Origin: Xanthobacteraceae bacterium
GTDB lineage: Bacteria > Pseudomonadota > Alphaproteobacteria > Rhizobiales > Xanthobacteraceae
Length of the DNA: 64,000 nt
Direction of reading: 5' to 3'
Assembly (NCBI GenBank): GCA_022841625.1
Contig: JALHRD010000029.1
Span: 1 to 64,000 of the forward strand
In this document: positions 52,126 to 60,290 of the stretch, piece by piece
How the letters are laid out: every line of letters begins with the position of its first letter
Numbering within the stretch: the first letter of the stretch is position 1
Program-made: the position numbers and the translations under genes
Notes under the pieces: generated by a model
The model's input: only the letters and a program-made list of their open reading frames with translations
Databases searched by the model: none
Told to the model about the DNA's origin: nothing

Positions 52126-52344
52126 CGCGTTCTCCATTGGTGTCGGCGCAGGGCCGCGCCTTTCCGACAATTAGGGAAACGCAAATCGATCCGCATCCCC
52201 CCGCGAGCATCGAAATGGCAGCGATTGGCAATTTCAATGTCGGCGTCACGGTGTGAGTCAGGGTTAACCGGCGCAAAGCATTGGAGTCTTCAATACGGTC
52301 GAGTGAAAGAACTCGTTTCAAATCCGACTGGCCCGCCAGCATAA

Positions 52345-53943
52345 ATGCACCACGCTGAAGCGAACCACCCTGATCGCTCAAACGAGGAGAAGACCAATGA
52401 ACCTAAGAAGCAGCCTGCGGATATTCAGTTACATCCTTTGCCCGTTTCGTTGCGCCGGTTCGAGGCCAATGCGACCGTGACGACGTTGTCCAAGCAGGCG
52501 GCGACGCCCATCATCGTCGCCTTTGGCGACGGAATCGGTCCCGAGATTATGACGGCAAGTCTGCGGGTTCTGTTGGCGGCTGGTGCGAACATCGCGATCG
52601 AGCCGATTGAGATCGGCGAGCCCGTGTACTTAAGCGGCGAAACGTCTGGTATTCAGGAAAGCGCATGGAAATCGATCCAGCGAACCAAGGTGCTCTACAA
52701 AGCGCCAGTCACCACGCCGCAAGGCGCGGGCCTCAAGTCGATCAATGTAACGATCCGCAAGTCGCTCGGGCTGTTTGCCAATGTTCGACCCTGCACGGCC
52801 TATCATCCGTTTGTGGGCACCAAGCATCCGAACATGGACGTCGTCTTCGTTCGCGAGAATGAGGAGGACGTCTACGCCGGAATCGAGCATCGCCATACGG
52901 ACGACGTCTACCAATGCCTCAAGATCATTTCGCGGCCGGGATGCGAGCGAATTGCGCGCTATGCATTCGAATATGCGGTCAGCAATGGTCGGCGGAAGGT
53001 CTCATGCTTCACCAAAGACAACATCATGAAGCTGACGGATGGGCTGTTCCACAAGGTCTTCAAGGAGGTCGCAGCCGACTACCCGCAGATTGAGCATGAG
53101 CACTGGATTGTCGATGCCGGCGCCGCGCAACTGGCGGACGATCCCGGTCGCTTCGATGTCATCGTGATGCCCAATCTTTACGGCGACATACTGTCCGATG
53201 TTGGCGCGGAGATCGCCGGGTCGATTGGCCTGGCGCCGTCCGCCAATATCGGCGCGAACTTCGCGATGTTTGAGGCGGTCCATGGCTCGGCGCCGCTGCT
53301 TGCGGGACGGAACGTGGCCAATCCGTCGGGGCTGCTGCTCGCCGGTGCGATGATGTTGTCGCATATTGGCCAGACCAAGGTCGCGGAACGCGTGCACAAC
53401 GCATGGCTGAAGACAATCGAAGATGGTATTCATACCTTTGACATCTTTTCCGAGGGAAACTCCAACCAAGAGGTTGGCACCGAGGAATTCGCGAGCGCGG
53501 TGATTGAGAACATGGATCGACATCCTTCGCGCTTTAAGCCGGCGACGTACAAGAAGCGGCTGCCCGGTGTTGCGAAGGCAAGAAGGTCACCGGCAAGTGT
53601 CGTCGCACGCAAGGAATTGGTTGGCGTGGATGTGTTCGTGCACTGGCGCGGTCAGCAGCCGAGGGTTCTCGCCGAGACCATGCGGTGCGCGCAAGACACC
53701 GATTTCGAGCTGACCATGATCACCAACCGAGGCGTGAAGGTCTGGCCCGCGGGACAGGACGAAACGCTGAAAACCGATCACTGGCGTTGCCGTTACATGG
53801 TGGTTCTAGGCCGGAGCGTCTGTCATTCGACGATTGCCGATTTACAGATGAGGCTCGCGTATCTTGGGGTCGACTTCATCAAAACCGAGCATCTGTACAA
53901 TTTCGATGGCGAGCCCGGGTTCTCGCTCGGCCAAGGGCAATAA
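52345..53943 (+). CDS. Isocitrate dehydrogenase, Thermus-type long form
   Basis: Up to 532 residues of the isocitrate/isopropylmalate dehydrogenase family. FGDGIGPEIM (about 59-68) opens the core, SINVTIRKSLGLFANVRP binds isocitrate, VRENEEDVYAGIEHR and NLYGDILSDVGAE carry the metal acids. A C-terminal 130-residue extension (VGVDVFVHW, TMITNRGVKVWP, FDGEPGFSLGQGQ) matches the Thermus thermophilus enzyme by memory. The first ATG lacks a ribosome site; a GTG at 52477 would give the length of relatives, so the start is open. NAD or NADP use is not settled. Confidence 0.87.
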   Translation: MHHAEANHPDRSNEEKTNEPKKQPADIQLHPLPVSLRRFEANATVTTLSKQAATPIIVAFGDGIGPEIMTASLRVLLAAGANIAIEPIEIGEPVYLSGETSGIQESAWKSIQRTKVLYKAPVTTPQGAGLKSINVTIRKSLGLFANVRPCTAYHPFVGTKHPNMDVVFVRENEEDVYAGIEHRHTDDVYQCLKIISRPGCERIARYAFEYAVSNGRRKVSCFTKDNIMKLTDGLFHKVFKEVAADYPQIEHEHWIVDAGAAQLADDPGRFDVIVMPNLYGDILSDVGAEIAGSIGLAPSANIGANFAMFEAVHGSAPLLAGRNVANPSGLLLAGAMMLSHIGQTKVAERVHNAWLKTIEDGIHTFDIFSEGNSNQEVGTEEFASAVIENMDRHPSRFKPATYKKRLPGVAKARRSPASVVARKELVGVDVFVHWRGQQPRVLAETMRCAQDTDFELTMITNRGVKVWPAGQDETLKTDHWRCRYMVVLGRSVCHSTIADLQMRLAYLGVDFIKTEHLYNFDGEPGFSLGQGQ

Positions 53944-54175
53944 TCTCCCAAGATACTCCCGGGTCGAGACCGGTGTTGCGGTTGCCCCCACGAGCATCGC
54001 TGATCATCTTTCATACGCGGTCAGCGATGCTTCGGCGGGGGTGGGAACGCACTGGGCCTCAAGCGACGGATCCGACGGCTGCTATCGTGCCGGTGGTCGG
54101 CGTGTGGGCTTGCGCAGCCGGCCGCAATATTCGTAGTAATCGGATGACGGTTCGCAATCGGCGAGATCTTCATCC

Positions 54176-55012
54176 ATGGCGCGCGCTATCCTCGCTATTT
54201 TCATCGTGAGCCTTGCGGCTTGGGCCTCGCCGGCGGTCGGCCAGACCCCGGCCGCGCCCGTATTTGGCCATGTCCGGATCAGCTATGGCGAGCCCAAGGA
54301 TCCGGCGCATCGGCCAATCTACGAGCGGCTGCAGAAGCGCTATGTGCTCGAAGACTTCCGGGATTTCCTGTCGCCCTTGCGCCTGCCGCAGCCGCTCACC
54401 ATCAAGACCGAATCCTGTGGCGGCGTGGTCAATGCCTATTACAGCAATCAGACGGTGACGATCTGCTACGAATACGTCGCCTGGATCCGTGAGGTCGCCC
54501 AAAAGGTGACGCTGTCGAACGAGATCACGCTCGAAGATGCGGTGGTCGGGCCGTTTGTGGATGTGCTCTTGCATGAGGTCGCGCATGCGATCTTCGATTT
54601 GTTGAAGATTCCGATTTTCGGCCGCGAGGAAGATGCCGCCGACCAGCTCGCCGCATTCATATTGCTGCAATTCGGCAATGAGGCGGCTCGCCGGACCATC
54701 AGCGGCGCCGCGTTGCTGTTCCGCCAGATGGCAATCGAGCGCGAGCCGGGCACCGCCGATTTCGCATCGGTTCACGGATTGCCGGATCAGCGCTTCGTCA
54801 ATGTGCTGTGCATCGCCTATGGCGCCGAGCCCAAACTGTTCGCGGATTTCGTCAAGCAGGGCTTCCTGCCTCCGCATCGGATTGGCCATTGCCGGTGGGA
54901 GTACCTGCAGATTGCGCACGCGTTCAAGACCCTGATCGGCCCGCATGTCGATCCGCTGTTGCAGGAGCGGGTCAAGGGACGCCAGTGGCTGCGGGCGGAT
55001 GACGGCAAGTAA
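54176..55012 (+). CDS. Exported putative metallopeptidase (DUF4344)
   Basis: 278 residues with a signal peptide ending AVGQTP (about residue 22-24). The zinc-type motif is LLHEVAHAIFD (about 130-140), followed by GREEDAADQLAAFIL, whose acids would complete the site as in gluzincins. C98 and C231 could form a disulfide. The family has no known substrate. It lies 18 nt upstream of the TAXI gene on the same strand; they may be one transcript although functionally unrelated. Confidence 0.86.
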   Translation: MARAILAIFIVSLAAWASPAVGQTPAAPVFGHVRISYGEPKDPAHRPIYERLQKRYVLEDFRDFLSPLRLPQPLTIKTESCGGVVNAYYSNQTVTICYEYVAWIREVAQKVTLSNEITLEDAVVGPFVDVLLHEVAHAIFDLLKIPIFGREEDAADQLAAFILLQFGNEAARRTISGAALLFRQMAIEREPGTADFASVHGLPDQRFVNVLCIAYGAEPKLFADFVKQGFLPPHRIGHCRWEYLQIAHAFKTLIGPHVDPLLQERVKGRQWLRADDGK

Positions 55013-55030
55013 ACGGGAGCATTCGGAATA

Positions 55031-55933
55031 ATGGCAATCCGCATTGGGACGTCGGAACACGACGGGACTTTCCACAGTCAGGGGTGCGCGCTTAAATCCG
55101 TGCTCGATCGGCAGCCGTCGCTGGCGCCGGTTGAGGTGTTGACCGCCGATACCGCAAGCGTCGAAAACGCGAACCGGCTGGACGTTGACGCAATCTCATT
55201 CGGTTTCATGGCGGCGAATTGGATCGGCCGCGCTAAAAATGGCGAAGCGCCGTTCCGCAGTCCAATCGACATTCGCATGGCGGCGCCGATGAATGCGGGC
55301 CCGCTGTTCTTCATCGTGCGGGCGGATTCAAACCTTCGCTCGGTCGCCGATCTGCGCGGCCGCCGCATTGTGCTCGGGCCCGAGAGGAGCGGCATGGTGC
55401 AGCATGCGCACACCATGTTCGGCGTGCTTGGCTTGCCGTTTTCTGCGTTCACGCCGGTCTATCTCGATTTTCCCGGCGGCGCGCAGGCGCTGGCGCGCGG
55501 CGAGGTCGATGCCCAGCTGCAATGTCCCATTCCCAACAAGGTCATGACCGCGCTGAGTCAACAATGCGATGTTCGGGTGTTGCCGTATCCGGCGGGCCAG
55601 CTTGAGACATTGCTGGGTGCGGTCTCGTTCTATCGCCGAACCGTGATGCGCAAGGGCGCGTTCCGTGGTCTCGATGCCGACATTGCGCAGCCGGCGGTGG
55701 TCAATGTCCTGGCGACCCATGCGCGGGTGCCGGATGCGATCGTTCGCGATGTGGTGGCGGGAATCGTCGCCAATACCGCCGAGCTTGGTCGGCTCAATCC
55801 GCTGTTTGACGGGCTTGGCGCGCTGTTTGAGCCGTTGAAGAACGAGGGGGCGAAGGCGCTGTCGTTCGGCGGTGTTGCGCTGCATCCTGGCGCAATCCTG
55901 GCCTATCGCGATGCCGGCTTGCTGACCGCTTAG
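55031..55933 (+). CDS. TAXI-family TRAP-type solute-binding protein without signal peptide
   Basis: 300 residues of the TAXI fold: IRIGTSEHDGTFHSQGCAL at the start (ligand loop), GGAQALARGEVDAQLQ in the middle and ALHPGAILAYRDAG at the end are the family signatures. The protein begins directly with the mature domain, and no signal peptide or lipobox is seen. The frame upstream within the gap (55013-55030) is too short to hold one. It may be cytoplasmic, or its true start may lie further upstream in the preceding gene. Confidence 0.8.
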   Translation: MAIRIGTSEHDGTFHSQGCALKSVLDRQPSLAPVEVLTADTASVENANRLDVDAISFGFMAANWIGRAKNGEAPFRSPIDIRMAAPMNAGPLFFIVRADSNLRSVADLRGRRIVLGPERSGMVQHAHTMFGVLGLPFSAFTPVYLDFPGGAQALARGEVDAQLQCPIPNKVMTALSQQCDVRVLPYPAGQLETLLGAVSFYRRTVMRKGAFRGLDADIAQPAVVNVLATHARVPDAIVRDVVAGIVANTAELGRLNPLFDGLGALFEPLKNEGAKALSFGGVALHPGAILAYRDAGLLTA

Positions 55934-55998
55934 CCGGATGATTTCGGGCTGCGATCGGTATAGAATAAACCGAATAAAACTTAGCGACGGAGGTTGCG

Positions 55999-56520
55999 AT
56001 GGCCTGCACGTTGAACCAGTTTTGCGCCGACGCCAATGCGATCCTGAAGGCGCAACCATTGGCCGCGGCGCTGCCGAAAGTGGCCGAGCGGCTGAGCGAA
56101 CTCCTGCTCAATCACGAATTTGTCGCCGCGACCTTTACCGACGATATGCCGCCCGGCCGCCGCGAACTGTTTCACGATCCGGAGCTCGATTTCTATGTGC
56201 TCGCGCATGTGCAGGAAGGCGGCAAGATCGGCAAGCCGCACAGCCATGGCGCATCATGGGCGATCTACGGCAATGCCAAGAATCTCACCGAGATGACCGA
56301 ATACCGCCGGATCAATCCCGAGAGCGAGGACAATGTGGTGCTGGAGCCGGCGAGCAAATACGCGCTGCGGCCGGGCCAGACGCGCGCCTATGGACCGGGC
56401 GTCATCCATTCGACCGCGCATCCGGACAAGGCCTGGGTCATCCGCGTGACCGGCACCGATCTGGACAAGCTGCCGCGTTTCCACCTGCGCAAGCAGGACC
56501 GCGTGCTTGAGAAGGCGTAA
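55999..56520 (+). CDS. Cupin-fold protein, possible thiol/metal dioxygenase
   Basis: 173 residues; RBS GGAGG before ATG 55999. The metal motif is GKPHSHGASWAIYG (two His, about residues 76-78) with EMTEYRRIN after it and GVIHSTAHPDKAWVIRV (His about 138 and 142) on the second cupin strand. This layout recalls cysteine/mercaptopropionate dioxygenase-type cupins, but the Tyr and Cys of that group are not certain. It follows the TAXI gene by 65 nt and is convergent with the SBP gene (3 nt gap). Confidence 0.78.
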   Translation: MACTLNQFCADANAILKAQPLAAALPKVAERLSELLLNHEFVAATFTDDMPPGRRELFHDPELDFYVLAHVQEGGKIGKPHSHGASWAIYGNAKNLTEMTEYRRINPESEDNVVLEPASKYALRPGQTRAYGPGVIHSTAHPDKAWVIRVTGTDLDKLPRFHLRKQDRVLEKA

Positions 56521-56523
56521 CGC

Positions 56524-57585
56524 CTATTTGCCCTTTTCGGCGCCGAGCGCGTTGTAGCGCGCGATCATCTCTTTTGGGGTCGCCGCCATGCGCCCGACCA
56601 GGCGCAGGATTTCCGCGGCGTCGATCGGGCTCATCTCGATGCCGAGCTTCGTTGCTTCTTCAAGCACATCCTTGTCCCGGCACATCGCCATGAAGGCTTC
56701 CTGCAGTGCCTTCACGCGATCGGCCGGCACGCCCGGCGGGGCGACGAAGGGCAGCGACATGAAGAACGGGATTTCGGCGAAATCGATCAGCGACAGCAGG
56801 GTCGGATCGTTGATCAATTCGCGGCCGGTTGGAACATTGGGAAAATCCGGGTGGCGGCTGGTACGTCCGAACAACACCGGCACCTTGAACGCCCGCCGCT
56901 CCCACATTTCGCGCTGACCGGTCTTCACCGAACTGATGCCGACGAACTGGCCGTCGATCTCCTTGCGTTGCATGGCAAGGAACATCGGCGCCGCGCCGGT
57001 GTAGCCGCGCACGACATTGACATTCAGGTTCAGCGCCTCCTTGGCAATGATCCCGAAGATCAGGTTGGACGACGCGGCATTGTTGGCGCCGAGCGTGATT
57101 TTGTGGGCGCGGCCTTGCCGGATGTCGTCGACCGAATTGATCGGCGTGTCGGGATTGAGCAGCATCAGATAGGCGTCGCCGCCATAGGACGACATGCTGC
57201 CGAGCCAATTGAGCTTCATCGGATCGAATTTGGCTTGCGGGTAGCCCTGGATCGCGAGTTGCGGCGTCGCCCGTTCAAGCTTGGCCAGTGTCAATCCGTC
57301 GGCCTCGGAGGCGTTGTAGATGCGGTTGGCGGTCACCAGGCCGCCGCCGCCGGGCGTGAACTGGACCGAGATTGTCGGATTGCCCGGGATGAAGCGGCTG
57401 AAATGCTTGGCGGCGAACCGTGCGGTGATGTCATTGATGCCACCGGGCGAGGTGCCGACCAGCACCGTGATGGTCTTGCCACGGTAGAACTGCTCGACCG
57501 TCTGCGCCGATGCTGGGGTGGTCGCGGCCACGCCCGTGCTGAGGCTCAGGACGGCGAATAATCCCCGGAAAGTTTTACGCCTCAT
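56524..57585 (-). CDS. Orphan TTT-type binding protein, IPGNP subtype
   Basis: 353 residues with a signal peptide ending PASAQT (about residue 29); AGGGAG precedes ATG 57585. Motif SRFIPGNPTISVQFTPGGGG, a variant that has FTPGG where others have MPGAG, and ligand loop GTSPGGINDITARF. It is the last gene of the hyuA-hyuB-racemase run, so it may import the substrate of that pathway. The frame stays open far upstream through the racemase gene, which is a shadow. Confidence 0.87.
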   Translation of the reverse strand: MRRKTFRGLFAVLSLSTGVAATTPASAQTVEQFYRGKTITVLVGTSPGGINDITARFAAKHFSRFIPGNPTISVQFTPGGGGLVTANRIYNASEADGLTLAKLERATPQLAIQGYPQAKFDPMKLNWLGSMSSYGGDAYLMLLNPDTPINSVDDIRQGRAHKITLGANNAASSNLIFGIIAKEALNLNVNVVRGYTGAAPMFLAMQRKEIDGQFVGISSVKTGQREMWERRAFKVPVLFGRTSRHPDFPNVPTGRELINDPTLLSLIDFAEIPFFMSLPFVAPPGVPADRVKALQEAFMAMCRDKDVLEEATKLGIEMSPIDAAEILRLVGRMAATPKEMIARYNALGAEKGK

Positions 57586-57638
57586 CGCTGTTTGCTCCCT
57601 GCGTCGATTGTGCTGTGTGCTCGTCATGGCGGCAAGGC

Positions 57639-58364
57639 CTATGGCAACTCCTTTAGCATGCGTCCGAAGCCGCTGCGCGGCTCGCGGACACTGAGCCATT
57701 TCTGGAACTCCCAAACCCGCGCGGTAACGGGGTGAACCACGGGCACCTGCAAATCCTGCTCCAACATCTCGATAATGTTCAAGGTCCGCCAGCCGGAGCC
57801 AAGCATGTAAATTGCGTCGGCGCCCTTGGCCTTGAGGAAGTTGCGCTTGATGTGGGCGTAAATCTGCTCGCCGGAGAGTTCCTGCGCCTGATTGAAGGGC
57901 ACGTCGACCCCGGCCATGCTGCGAACTTTGAAGCCCGCATCCTCGAAATATTTCGCAAAGATCGCGTTCAGCTTGTCGGGAAAATAGGTCGCGCCCACGA
58001 AGCTTTTGGCCTTGAACGCCTGGAGCGCACGCACATGATTCTGCGCAACGCTGCTGATTCGGGTTTTGAATTTCTTCTCCCAGCCCGCGACGATCTTGGC
58101 TTCGCCCTTGAAGCCATGGACCATGAACGGTGGCGCGCCGTTCGGGTGGATGATGTCGCATTTTTGCTCGGCGAGCAGCGCAATCAGCTTCTCGTAATGC
58201 GGCATCATGGTTTCGAACTCGTCCGCGGTGCCACGGCTGATATTGAGGAACAGGGGGATCAGGCCGATGCCTTCCGGCAGCAGCCGGCATACTTCCTCGG
58301 TCATGCCGGGACGCATGGTCGGGTTCACCATGCCCACAACGCCGCGCCAACTGGAAAATGACAT
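57639..58364 (-). CDS. Asp/Glu-racemase-superfamily enzyme (arylmalonate decarboxylase / hydantoin-racemase-like) without catalytic Cys
   Basis: 241 residues from ATG 58364 (GGGAG upstream). The first half has WRGVVGMVNPTMRPGMTEE, and at the first catalytic position IIHPNGAPPF (Gly76) replaces Cys. The second position, MLGSGWRTLN, has Ser190 where the superfamily has Cys. HPNG and the pocket GATYFPDK are otherwise intact. In the family, the two cysteines abstract and return a proton; here that pair is missing. With hyuA and hyuB it could still isomerise or decarboxylate, or only bind. Confidence 0.8.
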   Translation of the reverse strand: MSFSSWRGVVGMVNPTMRPGMTEEVCRLLPEGIGLIPLFLNISRGTADEFETMMPHYEKLIALLAEQKCDIIHPNGAPPFMVHGFKGEAKIVAGWEKKFKTRISSVAQNHVRALQAFKAKSFVGATYFPDKLNAIFAKYFEDAGFKVRSMAGVDVPFNQAQELSGEQIYAHIKRNFLKAKGADAIYMLGSGWRTLNIIEMLEQDLQVPVVHPVTARVWEFQKWLSVREPRSGFGRMLKELP

Positions 58365-58384
58365 GTTCAATACTCCCGGCTTCG

Positions 58385-58450
58385 GGTGGGCAAAGACGCG
58401 CGCCCGAAGTTTGATATCACGCGTAATCGTTGACGCGCGTCGTGCCCACC
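58385..58450. repeat. GGTGGGCA palindrome, copy 1
   Basis: GGTGGGCAAAGACGCGCG pairs with CGCGCGTCGTGCCCACC over most of a 66-bp stretch. It is one of two neighbouring copies in the gap between the racemase-like and hyuB genes. The arms resemble the frequent GTGGGCA-type repeat of Rhizobiales. Confidence 0.75.
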
Positions 58451-58484
58451 AGCGGATCGCGCATGCGCTGGAATCGGCGCAGTT

Positions 58485-58550
58485 GGTGGGCACGGCGCTG
58501 CGCCGCTTGTGTGGCGAATCATGTCCATGGCATTCGCGCCTTTGCCCACC
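58485..58550. repeat. GGTGGGCA palindrome, copy 2
   Basis: GGTGGGCACGGCGCTGCGCC pairs with GCGCCTTTGCCCACC. It ends one base before the stop codon of hyuB, and the TAG of that gene lies in the repeat's flanking GGTAGGGTGGGCA on the minus strand. Same orientation as copy 1, 34 nt apart. Confidence 0.75.
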
Positions 58551-60179
58551 CTACCGCCTCGTCACATAGCCTTCCGCTTCGTCGCACGCGCGCGCCGCCG
58601 GGTCGCGCTTGGCCGGATCGCCATAGCCGCCGCCGCCCGCGCTTTGCAGAAAAAATCTTTCGCCGGCTTTCAGTTCAAAACGCGCCGAGGCCGGCGTTTC
58701 GAATTCCTGATCGGTGCCGGCGCGCACGACAAAGCGCGCCGGCGCACCGGCCTTTCCGCCGGCAAGACCGGCGGGCGGGAACTTGATCTTGTTGAAGCGG
58801 CGGATGACGGTGGCATCTTCCAAGAGTTGGTACTCCCGTCGCAACGCCAAGCCGCCGCGCCATTGTCCGGCGCCGCCGGAATTGGGCACCAGGTCGAAAC
58901 GGGTGATACGACAGGGATACTCGGACTCGAGAATTTCAATCGGCGTCGTGTGCAGATTGCTCAGATGTGTTGCGGTCGCGCTGGTGCCGTCATGGCCGGC
59001 GCCGCCGCCATAGGCCGAGCCCATGATCTCGTATTGCATGTTGGACTGTCCCGGCCGGCCGCGCGACCAGGCAATGCTGAGCGCGCTCGATGCACCGGAA
59101 TGCGCAATGGCGCGCTTCGGATTGAAGTGCGCCAGCGCTTCAAGGATCACATCGACCAACAGGAGATTGACCATCTGATAGTTCGAGACCGGCGCCGGCG
59201 GATCGGCATTGACCACGGTGCGCGGGGCGAATTTCAAGCGCACCACGTCGCGCATGCCGTCGTTGAAATGCAGGTTCGGTCCAAGGCTGCCAATCAGGGC
59301 ATAGAATACGCAGGCCTCGACCATGGAGGGCCGCAGATTGACCGGCCCGCGCGCCTGCGGGTCGCTGGCGGAGAAATCGAAATGTGCCAGCCCATCCTTG
59401 ACTGCAATCGTGACCGCAAGCTTGATTGGCTTGTCGAGCACGACGCCATCGTTGTCGAGCAGCCCTTCAGCCGACGATTGGCCCTGCGGCAGGCGCGCGA
59501 TCGCGGCGCCGAGTTCGTCGGCCGCGCCCTTGAGGATCGCGGCAAAGGCGTCGGTGACGGTCCCGGCGCCAAAGCGGCCGCACAGCTCTTTCACCCGCGC
59601 CGCGCCCATTTGCGTGACCGCGATCTGGGCGTGGATGTCGCCGCGCATCAGGTCCGGCTGGCGGCTGTTGGTCAGGATAATGCGCTCGATGTCGCGAACG
59701 GGTTGGCCGGCGTCCCAAATCTTGATCGGCGGCAGCAGCAGGCCCTCATGATACATCTCGGTGGCGTTGGCCGAGGTCGAGCCCGGCACCGCGCCGCCGA
59801 CGTCCGCCTTATGGGCGATTGAGCCGGCAAAGGCGACGATCTTGCCGTCGGCGAACACCGGCGCGACGAATGCCATGTCGGAGACATGTGGCAGGCCGCC
59901 CTCATAAGGATGATTGGAGACGAACACGTCGTTTTCGTTGATGGCGCCGGCCTTGCCATAGGTCGCAAGAATGCGGCCGACCAGATGGCGGTAGACCGGT
60001 GCGTGGAAGAACATCGGCGGCGCAACGATCAGCCGGCCGTCGCGATCGACGATCACGCAGGAGAAATCGCGCGACTCCCGAATGATGGTCGAGTAGCCCG
60101 AGCGATAGAAATGATAATGCATCTCATCGACCAGGCTCGCGATCTTGTTGCGCAGGATTTGGATGGTGATGGCGTCCAT
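58551..60179 (-). CDS. hyuB: Hydantoinase B / oxoprolinase-type subunit
   Basis: 542 residues, the B subunit of ATP-dependent N-methylhydantoinase/5-oxoprolinase-like enzymes. Signatures are EMHYHFYRSGYSTIIRESRD (about 19-38), NDVFVSNHPYEGGLPHVSD, GSIAHKADVGGAVPGS and the C-terminal FDLVPNSGGAGQWRGG. It works with HyuA, encoded downstream on the same strand order (hyuA first in transcription). ATG 60179 has TAGGAA upstream; longer open codons cross a repeat. Substrate unknown. Confidence 0.92.
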   Translation of the reverse strand: MDAITIQILRNKIASLVDEMHYHFYRSGYSTIIRESRDFSCVIVDRDGRLIVAPPMFFHAPVYRHLVGRILATYGKAGAINENDVFVSNHPYEGGLPHVSDMAFVAPVFADGKIVAFAGSIAHKADVGGAVPGSTSANATEMYHEGLLLPPIKIWDAGQPVRDIERIILTNSRQPDLMRGDIHAQIAVTQMGAARVKELCGRFGAGTVTDAFAAILKGAADELGAAIARLPQGQSSAEGLLDNDGVVLDKPIKLAVTIAVKDGLAHFDFSASDPQARGPVNLRPSMVEACVFYALIGSLGPNLHFNDGMRDVVRLKFAPRTVVNADPPAPVSNYQMVNLLLVDVILEALAHFNPKRAIAHSGASSALSIAWSRGRPGQSNMQYEIMGSAYGGGAGHDGTSATATHLSNLHTTPIEILESEYPCRITRFDLVPNSGGAGQWRGGLALRREYQLLEDATVIRRFNKIKFPPAGLAGGKAGAPARFVVRAGTDQEFETPASARFELKAGERFFLQSAGGGGYGDPAKRDPAARACDEAEGYVTRR

Positions 60180-60202
60180 GGCATTCCTACCGCTTGCCGT
60201 TT

Positions 60203-60282
60203 GTAGCCTGGGTTGAGCGAAGCGAAACCCAGGATCGTATGTTCCGGTTGTCCCGGGTTTCGCTGCGCTCAACCCGGGCTAC
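60203..60282. repeat. GTAGCC(T/C)GGGTTGAGCG palindrome between hyuA and hyuB
   Basis: GTAGCCTGGGTTGAGCGAAG pairs with CTGCGCTCAACCCGGGCTAC in a near-perfect inverted repeat of about 80 bp, filling most of the 111-nt gap between two genes of one operon. This sequence type is a common dispersed repeat in Proteobacteria. It could modulate the relative levels of the two subunits. Confidence 0.85.
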
Positions 60283-60290
60283 GCAAGTCA

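Noticed and set aside
52295-52345. Sequence resembling a tRNA 3' end (TTTCAAATCC then GGCCCGCCA)
   Set aside because: The T-loop has an extra T, the T-stem pairs in only four of five positions, and no anticodon or acceptor 5' half exists upstream.
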